Shown one piece after another: positions 1 to 9,200 of a DNA stretch of 64,000 nt. Origin of the DNA: Actinomycetospora chibensis (GTDB taxonomy: Bacteria; Actinomycetota; Actinomycetes; Mycobacteriales; Pseudonocardiaceae); assembly GCF_028737215.1 (NCBI RefSeq), contig NZ_JAQZAM010000009.1, forward strand, positions 204,761-268,760, written 5' to 3'. The notes under the pieces were generated by a model. It did no database searches. It was not told the DNA's origin and worked only from the letters and a program-made list of their open reading frames with translations. The translations under genes were made by a program, and so were the position numbers. The stretch's first letter is position 1. The number at the start of each line of letters is the position of its first letter.

Positions 1-914
1 CCGTGGGGATCGGTGCCCTCGAGGGAGACCGGGACCATTCCGACGAGGGGCTCGTCGGGCAGCTCCCCGCGCTCGTCCAGGTAGGTGCGCAGGGCCCCGG
101 CACACATCGCGAGCGCCACGTCGTTCGACGTCGTGCCGGTGCGCCGGGCCACCGACCGCAGACGGTCCACCGGCCAGGAGTCGCCGGCGAAGCGCCGCGC
201 CGAGCTGACCGGGCCGTTCAGACGCGTCGCGGGCGCGTCGTAGGGCAGGGCCACGCTCTGCTCGCGGAGCGCCGTGTACCCGGCGTCGGCCAACGACGGC
301 AGCGACCGGGCCACGGACCCGACCGCGTCGACGACCCCGCGTGCCGTCTCGCCCCACGAGCTCTCCGGCCGCGGCGTGCGGGGCACGCCCCGCTGCGCGG
401 GCGGCGTCATCCACGGGGCCGTCCCGCCCCGGGCCGACGGGTCGGTCGAGAGGCCGCCGAGCAGGTGCCGGCCCATGTTGACGCCGTCGAAGCTCGCGTG
501 GTGCATCTTCGTGCACAGCGCGAACCGGCCGTCGGCGAGACCTTCGACGAGATGGGCCTCCCACAGCGGCCGGTCGCGGGCCAGCGGGACGCCGTGCCAC
601 TCACCCAGGTGCTCGAAGAGCTCCCGGACACGGCCCGGCCGGGGCAGGCCGACGCGGTGGACGTGCAGCGCCATGTCAATATCGTCGTCGACGACCCAGG
701 CGAACTGGCCCGCCGTGCTCCACGACCGGACCGGGCGCCGCCGGAACGAGCGCTTCACGTGCTCCGGATCGGTCATCCCCTCGTGGAGGGCGTCGAGCAG
801 CTCCGGGCCGGCCCCCTCGGGCGGTCGGAAGAGCTGCAGCGCGATGACGTGGCTGGGACTGCCGGGCCCCTCGCCCCACAGGTACACCGCGTCCATGGCC
901 GGTACGAGTTGCAC
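1..914 (-). CDS. WS/DGAT acyltransferase (5' part; runs off window)
   Basis: Wax ester synthase/diacylglycerol acyltransferase, which esterifies fatty acyl-CoA to an alcohol or diacylglycerol for storage lipid. The frame opens with V-Q-L-V-P-A-M-D-A-V-Y-L-W, the usual N-terminus of the family. It carries HHASFDG, a form of the catalytic HHxxxDG motif, near residue 140, and later a family-like block with SNDVALA. I chose the GTG at 914 because it gives the family's N-terminus; an ATG six codons inside (896) is the alternative. The gene continues past base 1, so the C-terminal third is missing. It follows the flavoprotein at 993 by 78 bases on the same strand and may end that operon. The frame has no stop inside the window. 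Confidence 0.85.
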   Translation of the reverse strand, partial: MQLVPAMDAVYLWGEGPGSPSHVIALQLFRPPEGAGPELLDALHEGMTDPEHVKRSFRRRPVRSWSTAGQFAWVVDDDIDMALHVHRVGLPRPGRVRELFEHLGEWHGVPLARDRPLWEAHLVEGLADGRFALCTKMHHASFDGVNMGRHLLGGLSTDPSARGGTAPWMTPPAQRGVPRTPRPESSWGETARGVVDAVGSVARSLPSLADAGYTALREQSVALPYDAPATRLNGPVSSARRFAGDSWPVDRLRSVARRTGTTSNDVALAMCAGALRTYLDERGELPDEPLVGMVPVSLEGTDPH

Positions 915-992
915 GGGTCGCCCCCGGGAGGTCGCGAATTTTCGAACCCCCATTCAAACATGCCGGAGCGCGCGGCGGCATGCCCGATCGGT

Positions 993-2339
993 TCAGGTCC
1001 GCGCGCCTGCCGGGAAGCGGGCCGCGATCTCGTCGACCACCAGCCACGCGGTCTCGGCGCAGGCGGTGGTGCCGCCGTTGGCGTACTGCTTCACCGCGTC
1101 ACCGACGTTCCAGAGGTTGCCGATCGGGGTGGAGTGCGGGATGTCGAAGCCTGCCACCGCCCGCTGGGGCGGCCAGCCGTCGCGCCACACGCTCGTGGAG
1201 AGCACCCGCGCGTGGTCGGCGAACCCGGGGATCTGCTCGCGCAGGTCCTCGTGCAGCAGCGCGGTCTCGGCGGCCTCGTCGAAGGCGCCGGTCGCGGGCT
1301 CGGGGACCGAGGTGCCGTTGTAGAGGTGCCAGCCCTCGGGCGCCATCTCCGGACAGGTCGCGGTGAAGTTCGCGACGTAGGCCATCCGCCGTGTGGTGGC
1401 GAAGCTGAGCATCCCCGGCGCCTCGATCAGCGGCGTCCGGCTGGCGAAGTTGACGACGATCATCGCGCACGGCGTCGTGTCGACGGTCGCCACGTAGTCG
1501 GCGGGCAGGCGGTCGCGGCCGATCAGGTCGGCGGTCGCGGCGGGCCCGGCGTCGCTGACCACGAGACGGCAGGCGATCTCAACCGTCTCCCCCGGGCGCG
1601 TGGCGGTGGCCCCGGTGACCGTGCCGTCGGCGCCGAGGGCGAGGCCGCGGACCTCGCTGTCGAGCCAGACCTCGCCGCCGTTCCCCTCGACGACGTCGGC
1701 CAGCGCGCGCCAGACCCCGATCGTCCCCTCCGGGCAGAAGCCGAACTTCTTGAACGCGCTGCGCCGGGTGAAGTAGGTCAGGAAGACCTTGGCGGGCAGA
1801 TCCTCCGAGCTCACCGCGAAGATCGACCCGCACATGTTCCGGAAGATCCCGTGGACCTTCTCGTTCGTCGTGTAGCGGCGCAGCCACTCCGCGGTCGAGA
1901 TCCCGGCCTCGGGCAGGCCGTCGTCGGTGCGTGCGGCGCCGAGGCCCTCGAGCACCTTGGCGCCCTGCCGGGTGATCTTCGAGAGCAGGAAGCCCCAGCC
2001 GCCGCCGGTGACGTCGACGTCCTTGCCACCGATCCGGTAGAGCAGCGGCGGCGACGGGCGCCGGACGTCGAACCGGGCGCCGACCTCGGCGAAGGTCTCC
2101 TCGGTGACCCCTCCGACCTCGATCACGATCGCGCCGTTGTTGACCGTGAAGCCGTCGATGTCCTCGCTCGAGGCCCGCCCGCCGACGCGGTCGAGGCGTT
2201 CCACCACGAGGGTGCGGTAGCCGCGGTGCGACAGCAGGGCGGCGGTGAACAGCCCGCCCGCACCGGCCCCGATCACGAGAGCGTCGAAGGTCTTCTCCGG
2301 GGTCGTCTTCTCCGGGGCCGTCTTGTCCGTGACAGTCAT
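993..2339 (-). CDS. FAD-dependent oxidoreductase, phytoene-dehydrogenase-like (COG1233 type)
   Basis: A 448-residue flavoprotein. An N-terminal Rossmann fold (VIGAGAGGLFTA, about residues 20-35) is followed by the acidic ERLDRVGGRA motif typical of the phytoene desaturase/amine oxidase superfamily. A C-terminal segment (N-L-W-N-V-G-D-A-V) matches the second FAD-binding block. The substrate cannot be read from sequence; desaturation or isomerisation of an isoprenoid or acyl chain would fit the family. The ATG at 2339 lies 29 bases after the acyl-CoA dehydrogenase and is probably its operon partner. A second, longer relative lies at 29101-30855. A Lys/Thr/Pro/Glu-rich repeat (EKTTPEKT) precedes the fold. 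Confidence 0.85.
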   Translation of the reverse strand: MTVTDKTAPEKTTPEKTFDALVIGAGAGGLFTAALLSHRGYRTLVVERLDRVGGRASSEDIDGFTVNNGAIVIEVGGVTEETFAEVGARFDVRRPSPPLLYRIGGKDVDVTGGGWGFLLSKITRQGAKVLEGLGAARTDDGLPEAGISTAEWLRRYTTNEKVHGIFRNMCGSIFAVSSEDLPAKVFLTYFTRRSAFKKFGFCPEGTIGVWRALADVVEGNGGEVWLDSEVRGLALGADGTVTGATATRPGETVEIACRLVVSDAGPAATADLIGRDRLPADYVATVDTTPCAMIVVNFASRTPLIEAPGMLSFATTRRMAYVANFTATCPEMAPEGWHLYNGTSVPEPATGAFDEAAETALLHEDLREQIPGFADHARVLSTSVWRDGWPPQRAVAGFDIPHSTPIGNLWNVGDAVKQYANGGTTACAETAWLVVDEIAARFPAGART

Positions 2340-2368
2340 CGACGTTCTCCGATTCTCGGGGAGGTTGC

Positions 2369-3541
2369 TCAGTACGACGCGGGGAGCCCGAGGCTGCGCT
2401 GGGCCACGAAGTTGAGGACCATCTCGCGGCTGACCGGCGCGGTCTTGAGCATGCGGGCGAGGAACCAGTAGTCGGAGAGCCCGTACTCGAGCGCCAGGCC
2501 GTTGCCACCGTGGGTCTGCATGGCCTGGTCCAGCGCCTTGAGCGACGCGTCGGCGGCGGCGAACTTCGCGATGTTGGACGCCTCCGCGGCGTCCTCGCCC
2601 GCGTCGAACAGCTCGGCCGCCCGGGCGGCCACCAGCCGGGCCTGGGTGACGGCGATGTAGCACTCGGCGAGCGGGTGGGCGACGCCCTGATGGGCGCCGA
2701 TCGCCGCGCCCTTCCACACCGAGCGCTCGTTGGCGTACGCGGCAGCCTTCTCCAGCGCGTAGAGCGCGATGCCGTTCGAGATCGCCGCCGCGGTGATGCG
2801 CTCCGGGTTGAGACCGGAGAACACCTGGCGCAGGCCGTGGCCGTCCTCGCCGATCAAGGCCTCGGGGCCGACGGGGACGTCGTCCAGGAACACGGTGAAC
2901 TGGTGCTCGGGCTGCACCAGCGCGGCCTCGATGTGGGTCCAGGTGAGGCCGGGGCTGTGGGTGGGCACGATGAACAGCGACAGCGGCTTCCGCGCGCCCT
3001 GCGACCCGGCAGACCCCGACCGCGCCACGACGAGCACCGCGTCGGCCTCGTCGATGCCCGAGGTCCAGTACTTGGTGCCCGAGAGACGCCAGCCCTCGCC
3101 GTCCGGGTGGGCGGTGGTGGTGATCTCGTGGCTGTTGGAGCCGGCGTCCGGCTCGGTGATCGCGAAGGCCATCTTGGTCGATCCGTCGGCGATGCCGGGG
3201 AGCCAGCGCGCCTTGAGCTCGGGGGAACCGTGCCGGGCGATGATCGTGCCGCAGATCGCCGGGGAGATCACCGTCATCAGCAGTGGGCACCCGGCCGCCG
3301 AGGCCGCCTCGACGACCACCGACAGGTCGGCCAGCGTGCCGCCTCCGCCGCCGTACTCCTCGGGAAGGTGCACCCCCAGGAACCCGGCCGCTCCGAGATC
3401 GGACCACAGATCGGTCGGCTGCTCGTGACGCCGCGAGCGCTCGGCGAAGTAGGTGTGCCCGTAGGCGCCGACGAGCTTGGCGACGCTCGCGCGCAGCTCG
3501 GCGTGCTCGGCACTCTCCGGGACGATGACGGACCTGTTCAC
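2369..3541 (-). CDS. acyl-CoA dehydrogenase
   Basis: Flavin-dependent alpha,beta-dehydrogenation of an acyl-CoA, the first step of a beta-oxidation cycle. The 390 residues are the normal family length. The middle contains the family signature MAFAITEPDAGSNS followed by GTKYWTSG (FAD and substrate contacts), and the C-terminal helical domain has QTHGGNGLALEYG. The GTG start overlaps the stop of the upstream gene by four bases (GTGA at 3538-3541), indicating translational coupling. It sits in the operon LLM oxidoreductase, SnoaL-ECH fusion, this gene, then the FAD protein. The exact acyl chain is unknown. Confidence 0.92.
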   Translation of the reverse strand: MNRSVIVPESAEHAELRASVAKLVGAYGHTYFAERSRRHEQPTDLWSDLGAAGFLGVHLPEEYGGGGGTLADLSVVVEAASAAGCPLLMTVISPAICGTIIARHGSPELKARWLPGIADGSTKMAFAITEPDAGSNSHEITTTAHPDGEGWRLSGTKYWTSGIDEADAVLVVARSGSAGSQGARKPLSLFIVPTHSPGLTWTHIEAALVQPEHQFTVFLDDVPVGPEALIGEDGHGLRQVFSGLNPERITAAAISNGIALYALEKAAAYANERSVWKGAAIGAHQGVAHPLAECYIAVTQARLVAARAAELFDAGEDAAEASNIAKFAAADASLKALDQAMQTHGGNGLALEYGLSDYWFLARMLKTAPVSREMVLNFVAQRSLGLPASY

Positions 3542-4788
3542 GGGTGCTCCTGCTCTCCGGTGGGGGTTCGGCGGCCGCGGAACGCGGGGCGGCGGCGTGC
3601 CCGGAAGGCGGCGATGCCCTCCGCGGCGTCGTCGCTCGCCCCGGCCGCGCTCATCTCGGTGACCTCGGCGGCGGCCTGCGCGGCCAGGTCGGCATCCGCC
3701 GAGTCCCGCAGGAGCCGCTTCATCCGGCCGAACGCCTGGGTGGGGCCGGCGGCAAGATGCTCGGCGAGGGCACGGGCGCGGTCCTCGACCTCGCCGGCGG
3801 GCCGCGCCTCGGTGACCACGCCCCACTCCAGAGCCTCGCGGCCCGAGAGGACCCGGTTGAGCAGGAACAGCTCCTGCGCCCGCCGCAGCCCCACCACTCG
3901 TGGCAGGTACCAGCTGTTGAGCCCGTCGGAGGCCAGGCCGATCGCGGCGTAGCCGAGAGCGAACTTGGCGTCCTCGGCGGCGACCACGACATCGGCCACG
4001 TGGACGAGGCCCAGGCCGCCCCCGGCGGCCGCCCCGCGCACCGCGGCCACCACGGGGGCGTCGAGCTCGGTGAGCCGAGCCAGGGCGAGGTGGTAGACGT
4101 CGATCATCTGCCGCAGCCGCGCCGGGAGCTCCGCACGGTCGAGGGCACCGAACAGTGCGAGGTCGCCGCCCGTGGTGAACGTCGGCCCGGCCCCGCAGAG
4201 CAGGACCGCGCGCACCGCGGGGTCCTCCCCCGTGCGGAACACCGCCTCGTAGAGGTCCTCGACCAGCGTCGGGTCGATCGCGTTGCCGTCGTCCGGTCGG
4301 TTCAGCTGGATCGTCGCCACACCGGTCGTGTCGACCTCGTGCTCGACGACCCGCAGCCGGCGTCGGCCGGCGGGGACGGGAGGGCCCGGGGTCAGTGCCT
4401 GCGCCCACCGCGACGAGTCGGTGTACTGCCGCAGGCCCGCGATCCGTCCCTCGGCGAAGTCCAGGACGTGGGCGAATGCGGCGTCGAGGACACCCTCGCC
4501 CTCCCGCGCCGATCCGGTGTACCGCCCGAGCACGAGCATGCCACCCTCGGCCAGAGGGGCGAACCGCTCGGGCTCGGCGCGCGCCCGGTAGTGCCGGCCG
4601 ATCGACCACCAGAAGTCGCGGGCCATCGCCTCCGGGCCGAGGTGGGTGCCGCCGAGGCTCAGCGGTAGCCCCTCGGTGGTCTCGCCGACGAACTGCGGGT
4701 GCAGGAGCGTCCTGAGGGTCTCGGCGTCCCCGCCGGCGAGCGCGGCGTACAGCCGCCGCGCCAGATCCTCCTCGGTCGCGCCGCTCAT
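3538..4788 (-). CDS. SnoaL/NTF2-like domain fused to enoyl-CoA hydratase/isomerase
   Basis: A 416-residue protein of two parts. Residues 1 to about 130 look like a SnoaL/NTF2-like fold (an N-terminal helical segment, then LHPQFVGET, then FVDF-like sheets ending at LRQYTDSSRW). Residues 145-416 are a crotonase domain with HEVDTTGVATIQLNRP, TGGDLALF and GAAAGGGLGLVH (oxyanion hole). The region around Y-A-A-I-G-L-A-S-D-G resembles PaaG-type isomerases more than classic hydratases, since both catalytic glutamates seem absent. The two genes around it overlap it by four bases each (ATGA at 4785-4788, GTGA at 3538-3541). Reading continues through the junction with no stop or new ribosome site, so I regard the fusion as real. 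Confidence 0.85.
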   Translation of the reverse strand: MSGATEEDLARRLYAALAGGDAETLRTLLHPQFVGETTEGLPLSLGGTHLGPEAMARDFWWSIGRHYRARAEPERFAPLAEGGMLVLGRYTGSAREGEGVLDAAFAHVLDFAEGRIAGLRQYTDSSRWAQALTPGPPVPAGRRRLRVVEHEVDTTGVATIQLNRPDDGNAIDPTLVEDLYEAVFRTGEDPAVRAVLLCGAGPTFTTGGDLALFGALDRAELPARLRQMIDVYHLALARLTELDAPVVAAVRGAAAGGGLGLVHVADVVVAAEDAKFALGYAAIGLASDGLNSWYLPRVVGLRRAQELFLLNRVLSGREALEWGVVTEARPAGEVEDRARALAEHLAAGPTQAFGRMKRLLRDSADADLAAQAAAEVTEMSAAGASDDAAEGIAAFRARRRPAFRGRRTPTGEQEHP

Positions 4789-5912
4789 GCGGTGGGCGCC
4801 AGGACCGGCACGCCACCGAGCTCGCGATGGGTGTCGATCGCGTGCAGGCGGGGCAGGACGTCGCAGGCGTAGACGTCGGCGTTGCGCGCCGCGACGTCGG
4901 CGGGCATGCCCCCGAAGCCGAGCACGTTGACGACGCCGCCGGCGTCGAGGGCCCGCACCCGCTCCACGGTCTGCTCGACGAGCTCCTCGGGGGTGCCGCC
5001 CATCTGCAGGTCGGCGAGGAAGCGGTTGAAGGCCGGCAGCCCGTGCTTGGTGATGTTGCGCCGCAGCCCGGCGTAGTACTCGTAGCCCGGCTCGGTCTCC
5101 AGCCGGGGGTTGGTGAACTCGTAGTGCTCGATCGTCGATCGGGCATAGGCCGTCGCGTACTCGTCGTGCAGCGCGCGGGCGCGGCCCGGATCGGGGTCGA
5201 CGGTCGTGAAGTTGACCAGGACCGGCGCCGGGGGCTCGTATCCGTGGAGCGCGGCGAAGAGCTCCCGGTACGCCGCGGTCTCGCGCACGGTCGTGTCCCA
5301 CGGCTTCTGCGCGATGAGGATGAGGCCGAACCCCAGCCGCGCGACGATCTCCGCCGATTCCGGGGACACCGCGGCGGCGTAGGTCCGCCCGCGGAACGAC
5401 GCCGTCGGCGCGGGGTGCACCTCGGCGCGGGGCTGCCGGTAGAGCTCTCCGTCGTACTCGAGCACGCCCGTGTCGAGTGCACGCGCCACGGCGGTGGCGT
5501 GCTCGACGAAGCGGACCCGCGAGTCACCCATCGGGACGCGGAAGGCGTCGAACTCGATCGAGCCCAGACCCCGGCCCAGTCCGAGCAGCGCCCGGCCCCC
5601 GGATACGAGGTCGAGCCAGGCGGTCTCCTCGGCGACGCGGACGGGGTCGTGCCACGGCAGCACGGTGACCATCGTGCCCAGCCGCACGCGCGTCGTGCGC
5701 GCCGCGACCCAGGTCAGGAACTGGGTCGGGTTCGGCATCATGTGGTAGCGCGTGAAGTGGTGCTCGGCGGTCCACACCGAGTCGAATCCGCGCGGCTCCG
5801 CCTGGTCGGCGAGGGCCAGGTGATCGCGGACCACGGCACCGTCGTCGCGCTCGTCGAGCCCCTGGAAGAAGACTCCCGTCCCGACGTGCACGTGGTTCCC
5901 TTCGGTCGACAT
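4785..5912 (-). CDS. LLM-class flavin/F420-dependent oxidoreductase
   Basis: Luciferase-like monooxygenase fold, 375 residues. Motifs include FDSVWTAEHHF near residue 42, GTMVTVLPWHDPVRVAEE and LLGLGRGLG, all usual for the family, which uses FMN or F420. The family includes both monooxygenases and F420-dependent dehydrogenases, so the reaction is open. It is first in a five-gene minus-strand operon of acyl-CoA genes. The ATG at 5912 directly abuts the palindromic operator at 5915-5930, which leaves little or no room for a leader, so translation may be leaderless or the promoter must overlap the operator. Confidence 0.88.
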   Translation of the reverse strand: MSTEGNHVHVGTGVFFQGLDERDDGAVVRDHLALADQAEPRGFDSVWTAEHHFTRYHMMPNPTQFLTWVAARTTRVRLGTMVTVLPWHDPVRVAEETAWLDLVSGGRALLGLGRGLGSIEFDAFRVPMGDSRVRFVEHATAVARALDTGVLEYDGELYRQPRAEVHPAPTASFRGRTYAAAVSPESAEIVARLGFGLILIAQKPWDTTVRETAAYRELFAALHGYEPPAPVLVNFTTVDPDPGRARALHDEYATAYARSTIEHYEFTNPRLETEPGYEYYAGLRRNITKHGLPAFNRFLADLQMGGTPEELVEQTVERVRALDAGGVVNVLGFGGMPADVAARNADVYACDVLPRLHAIDTHRELGGVPVLAPTA

Positions 5913-5914
5913 TT

Positions 5915-5930
5915 TCTAGTACTTACTAGA
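5915..5930. promoter_or_regulatory. palindromic operator, site 1
   Basis: Perfect inverted repeat TCTAGTA-CT-TACTAGA between divergent genes (LLM oxidoreductase leftward, SDR and TetR rightward). It belongs to the 16-base family described in the findings. The encoded TetR at 6769 is the nearest candidate binder; this is inference. Confidence 0.7.
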
Positions 5931-5968
5931 ACATGCAGGTCGAGCCGGGGCAAGGGGTGGAGGAACGC

Positions 5969-6739
5969 GTGACGGACGACGACCGACGGTGGGTCCTGGT
6001 CGGCGGCGGGTCGGGCGGCATCGGTGCCGCGGTGTGCCGCGCGCTCGCCGCGGACGGGTGGGACGTGGCGGTCACCCACCGCACGGGCAGGGAGGCAGCG
6101 GAGCAGGTCGCCGACGAGGTACGGACCCGCGGCGGGCGCGCGACGACCGTGCCGGTCGACCTCACTGACGCCGGAGCGGTCGCTGCCGCGCTCGACGCCG
6201 TCGAGTCCAGGGGCCTGCTCGGCGGCGTCGTCTACGCGGCCGGCCCGCCCATCCCGATGGCGTACATCAGCGCCACGGACCCGCGGCGGTTCCGTGCGGT
6301 CATGGAGGGTGACGCCGTCGCCTGCTACACGCTGCTGCAGGCCGCGATCGCCCCGCTCCGCCGCAGCCGCGGTGCGATGTGCGCGGTGAGCACGCCCGCA
6401 GTCCGGATGCACGCCAAGAAGGACCTGCTGTCCTCGGCGCCCAAGGCGGCGATCGAGGCCGTCGTCCGCGGGATCGCGGTCGAGGAGGGCCGCTTCGGTG
6501 TCCGCGCCAACGCCGTGGCCGTGGGCCTCCTCGAAGGCCCGGGCATGTGGGACGCGCTCGTGGAGAGCGGCGCGTACACCGAGCAGACCCTCGCCCGGGC
6601 CCGCGACAACCTCGCCCTGCGGCGCTTCGGGCACGCCGACGACGTCGCCGAGGCGGTGCGCTTCCTGCTCTCCCAGCGCGCGGGCTGGATCACCGGGCAG
6701 GTGCTCGGGGTCGACGGCGGCTTCGGGCTCGGGGCGTGA
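5969..6739 (+). CDS. short-chain dehydrogenase/reductase
   Basis: A 256-residue SDR. It has a cofactor motif V-G-G-G-S-G-G-I-G near the N-terminus, V-Y-A-A-G-P-P in place of the usual NNAG, and an ending (RAGWITGQVLGVDGGFGLG) typical of the family. The canonical YxxxK is not obvious: the region reads HAKKDLLSSAPKAA, so the catalytic tyrosine looks replaced, which makes its activity uncertain. I chose GTG 5969 because a GGAGG at 5959-5963 lies five bases ahead; an in-frame ATG at 5933 abuts the operator and is less likely. It is followed 29 bases later by the TetR gene, probably co-transcribed. Confidence 0.8.
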   Translation: MTDDDRRWVLVGGGSGGIGAAVCRALAADGWDVAVTHRTGREAAEQVADEVRTRGGRATTVPVDLTDAGAVAAALDAVESRGLLGGVVYAAGPPIPMAYISATDPRRFRAVMEGDAVACYTLLQAAIAPLRRSRGAMCAVSTPAVRMHAKKDLLSSAPKAAIEAVVRGIAVEEGRFGVRANAVAVGLLEGPGMWDALVESGAYTEQTLARARDNLALRRFGHADDVAEAVRFLLSQRAGWITGQVLGVDGGFGLGA

Positions 6740-6768
6740 CCCCTCCCGCCCGGTCCGGGAGACCTAGC

Positions 6769-7419
6769 ATGACCGCCGTGCCCCCACGGAGCCCCCGCGT
6801 GCCCGGCACCGGCGACCAGGACACCAAGTCGGCGCGCACACGGCGCCGCATCCTCGAGTCCGCCGCGCACGTCCTGAGCCGTCGCGGCTACGCCGGCACG
6901 CGGATGGCCGAGATCGCCGACCTCGCCGACCTCCGCCTCCCGGCGATCTACTACTACTTCCCCACCCGTGACGCGATCGTCGAGGAGGTCACGATCACCG
7001 GCGTCCGCCGGACCCGGGAGCACGTGGTCGCCGCGCTCGACGCGCTCGACGCGACGGCGACGCCGACCGACCGGATCTGCACGGCCGCATCGGCGCACCT
7101 GGAGATGCTGCTGCGCGAGTCGGACTTCGCGGCGGCGGCGATGCGAAACGCCGCCCAGCTCCCCGAGGAGCTCCGCGCCGCGGGGCTGGCCGAGGAACGG
7201 CGCTACGGCGAGCTGTGGCGCGAGCTGTTCGCCGAGGCCGCCCGCGCCGGCGAGCTCGACGCCGGCCTCGATCCCCGGGGCGCCCGGATGCTCGTCCTCG
7301 GCGCGCTCAACTGGGCGCCCGACTGGTGGGACCCCGCCCGCGGCACGCTGGACGACATCCAGGAGACGGCGCGGCGGCTGGTGCGCAACGCCCTGGGTGG
7401 CCCTTGTCAGCAGTTTTGA
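6769..7419 (+). CDS. TetR-family regulator (paralogue 1 of 3)
   Basis: A 216-residue repressor. After a disordered N-terminus comes the TetR helix-turn-helix: TKSARTRRRILESA, RGYAGTRMAEIADLAD and recognition stretch LRLPAIYYYF. The C-terminal ligand domain ends in LGALNWAPDWWDPARGTL, a segment shared with the two paralogues at 16036 and 23857. The ATG 6769 has GGGAG seven bases upstream; a TAGCAT box at 6765-6770 alternatively suggests leaderless start at GTG 6778. It lies downstream of the SDR and just upstream of the acyl-CoA synthetase, with a palindrome overlapping its stop codon. Confidence 0.9.
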   Translation: MTAVPPRSPRVPGTGDQDTKSARTRRRILESAAHVLSRRGYAGTRMAEIADLADLRLPAIYYYFPTRDAIVEEVTITGVRRTREHVVAALDALDATATPTDRICTAASAHLEMLLRESDFAAAAMRNAAQLPEELRAAGLAEERRYGELWRELFAEAARAGELDAGLDPRGARMLVLGALNWAPDWWDPARGTLDDIQETARRLVRNALGGPCQQF

Positions 7420-7431
7420 GTAGAGGCTAAA
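7416..7431. promoter_or_regulatory. palindromic operator, site 2 (weak)
   Basis: TTGAGTA-GA-GGCTAAA overlaps the TetR stop codon and precedes the acyl-CoA synthetase by 44 bases. The half-sites are degenerate, but size and spacing match the family. Confidence 0.4.
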
Positions 7432-7474
7432 TTCTGCCGGGTCGGGGGCCGAGGGCGACGACACGGAGACGACG

Positions 7475-9196
7475 ATGACGAGCACGGACCTCGAGGAGCG
7501 CCGGGCGGCCCTGCGGGAGCGGTTCGCGACGTGGACGCCCATGACCCTCGACGCGCGACTGGAGGCGTGCGCGACCGAGTTCGCCGACCGCCCGTTCGTC
7601 ATCACCGACGACCGCACCCTCACCTACGCCGAGACGGCGGCCTGGGTCGCCGAGCTCGCGGACGGGCTCGCCGCCCTCGGCGTCCGCTCCGGCGACCGGG
7701 TGGGCCTGGTGATGGCCAACTACCTCGAGTTCGTGCCGCTGAAGTTCGCGATCGCCCGGGCCGGCGCAGTCGCGATCCCGTTCAACTACCTCTACCGGAC
7801 CGAGGAGCTGCACTACGTCCTCGAGCAGTCGGGGTGCCACGTCCTCGTCACGATGACCGGGTTCGCGAGCCTCGACCAGCTCGGGATGCTGGACGAGATC
7901 GCGCCCGGTTGGGACACCGGGAGCCAGCGGGCACTGCCCGAGCTGCGCGACGTCGTCGTCCTGTCCACCGACGGGCGCACCCGCGACGGCGTGCGCACCG
8001 TCGACGACCTCGCTGCACTCGGACGCGCCCACCCCGGCGGCGCCGGCCCCGACGCGGGCACCCGGGCACAGCCCGACGACCTCGCCGACATCCTCTACAC
8101 GTCGGGTACCACGGGCTCGCCCAAGGGCGTGCTGATCACCCACGACGCCACGCAGCGCACGGGCTACGCCTCGGCGCTGACCCGGGCGTTCGAGGACGGG
8201 CGGCGCATCCTCTTCTCGCTGCCCTGCTACCACATGTTCGGCTACGTCGAGGGGCTGATGGCCGCGATGATGGTCGGCGGGGCGATCATCCCGCAGACCG
8301 CCTTCGACCCCGGCCGCTACCTCGCAGGCGTCGAACGCCACCGGGCCACCGACATCCTGTGCGTCCCGACGATGACGGTGGCGCTGCTCGAGCACCCCGA
8401 CGTCGCGATGCGGGACCTGTCGTCGCTGCGGGCGATCCTCTCGGGCGCGGCGCCCGCCCCGGTCTGGCTCTGGGAGAAGGTGCGCGACGGACTCGGCGTC
8501 TCCGAGATCGTCACCGGCTACGGCATGACCGAGCAGGGCGGCGCGATGACCCTCTCGCTGCCCGAGGACCCGCTCGAGGTCATGTCCAGCACGGTCGGGC
8601 GGGTCAAGATCGCGGGAGCCGCGGGCATCCCGGAGCGGGACGGCGACCTCACCGAGTTCCGGACGATCGACGTTGTCACCGGCGAGCACCTGCCCGACGG
8701 TGAGGAGGGCGAGCTGATCGCCCGGGGCCCCACCAACATGCTCGGGTTCTGGCGCAAGCCGGAAGAGACCGCACTGGCGCTGGGCGAGGACCACTGGGTG
8801 CGCTCGGGCGACCTCGGCATCGCCCGCGCCGACCGCTACCTGGAGCTGACCGGACGGAGCAAGGAGCTCTACAAGTCCGGCGGGGAGCTCGTGATGCCCA
8901 AGGAGGTCGAGGAGGTGCTCTCCCGGCACCCCGGGGTGAGCCAGGCGTACGCCGTGGGCGTCGCGGACGACCGCTGGGGCGAGATCGGGGTCGCGTGGGT
9001 CGTGGCGAAGCCGGGGGTCGACGTCACCGCTGAGGACCTCATCGAGCTGTGCCGGGCCGAGCTCGCCCGGTTCAAGGTGCCCAAGCGGGTGCTCTTCCTC
9101 GCCGCCACCGAGCTGCCGACGACCCCCACCGGCAAGGTCCAGAAGTTCCGGCTCTCCCGGATGGCGGCCGAGCAGGTGGCGCCGGCGGCACCGTGA
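7475..9196 (+). CDS. class I acyl-CoA synthetase (AMP-forming)
   Basis: A 573-residue adenylate-forming ligase that activates a carboxylic acid with ATP and CoA. Visible motifs in order are the phosphate loop TSGTTGSPKGV near residue 210, YGMTEQGG (adenine contact) near 350, the hinge region LTGRSKELYKSGGE near 460, and the C-terminal lysine segment PTTPTGKVQKFRL. The last carries the adenylation lysine. This is the normal family length. It follows operator site 2. The substrate is not predictable; fatty, branched or cyclic acids all remain possible given the neighbours. Confidence 0.93.
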   Translation: MTSTDLEERRAALRERFATWTPMTLDARLEACATEFADRPFVITDDRTLTYAETAAWVAELADGLAALGVRSGDRVGLVMANYLEFVPLKFAIARAGAVAIPFNYLYRTEELHYVLEQSGCHVLVTMTGFASLDQLGMLDEIAPGWDTGSQRALPELRDVVVLSTDGRTRDGVRTVDDLAALGRAHPGGAGPDAGTRAQPDDLADILYTSGTTGSPKGVLITHDATQRTGYASALTRAFEDGRRILFSLPCYHMFGYVEGLMAAMMVGGAIIPQTAFDPGRYLAGVERHRATDILCVPTMTVALLEHPDVAMRDLSSLRAILSGAAPAPVWLWEKVRDGLGVSEIVTGYGMTEQGGAMTLSLPEDPLEVMSSTVGRVKIAGAAGIPERDGDLTEFRTIDVVTGEHLPDGEEGELIARGPTNMLGFWRKPEETALALGEDHWVRSGDLGIARADRYLELTGRSKELYKSGGELVMPKEVEEVLSRHPGVSQAYAVGVADDRWGEIGVAWVVAKPGVDVTAEDLIELCRAELARFKVPKRVLFLAATELPTTPTGKVQKFRLSRMAAEQVAPAAP

Positions 9197-9200
9197 TTCC

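Noticed and set aside
3..2471. 822-residue plus-strand frame at the left end
   Set aside because: Arg/Pro/Gly-rich composition, no known motif, and directly opposite the WS/DGAT and flavoprotein genes, which have clear motifs.
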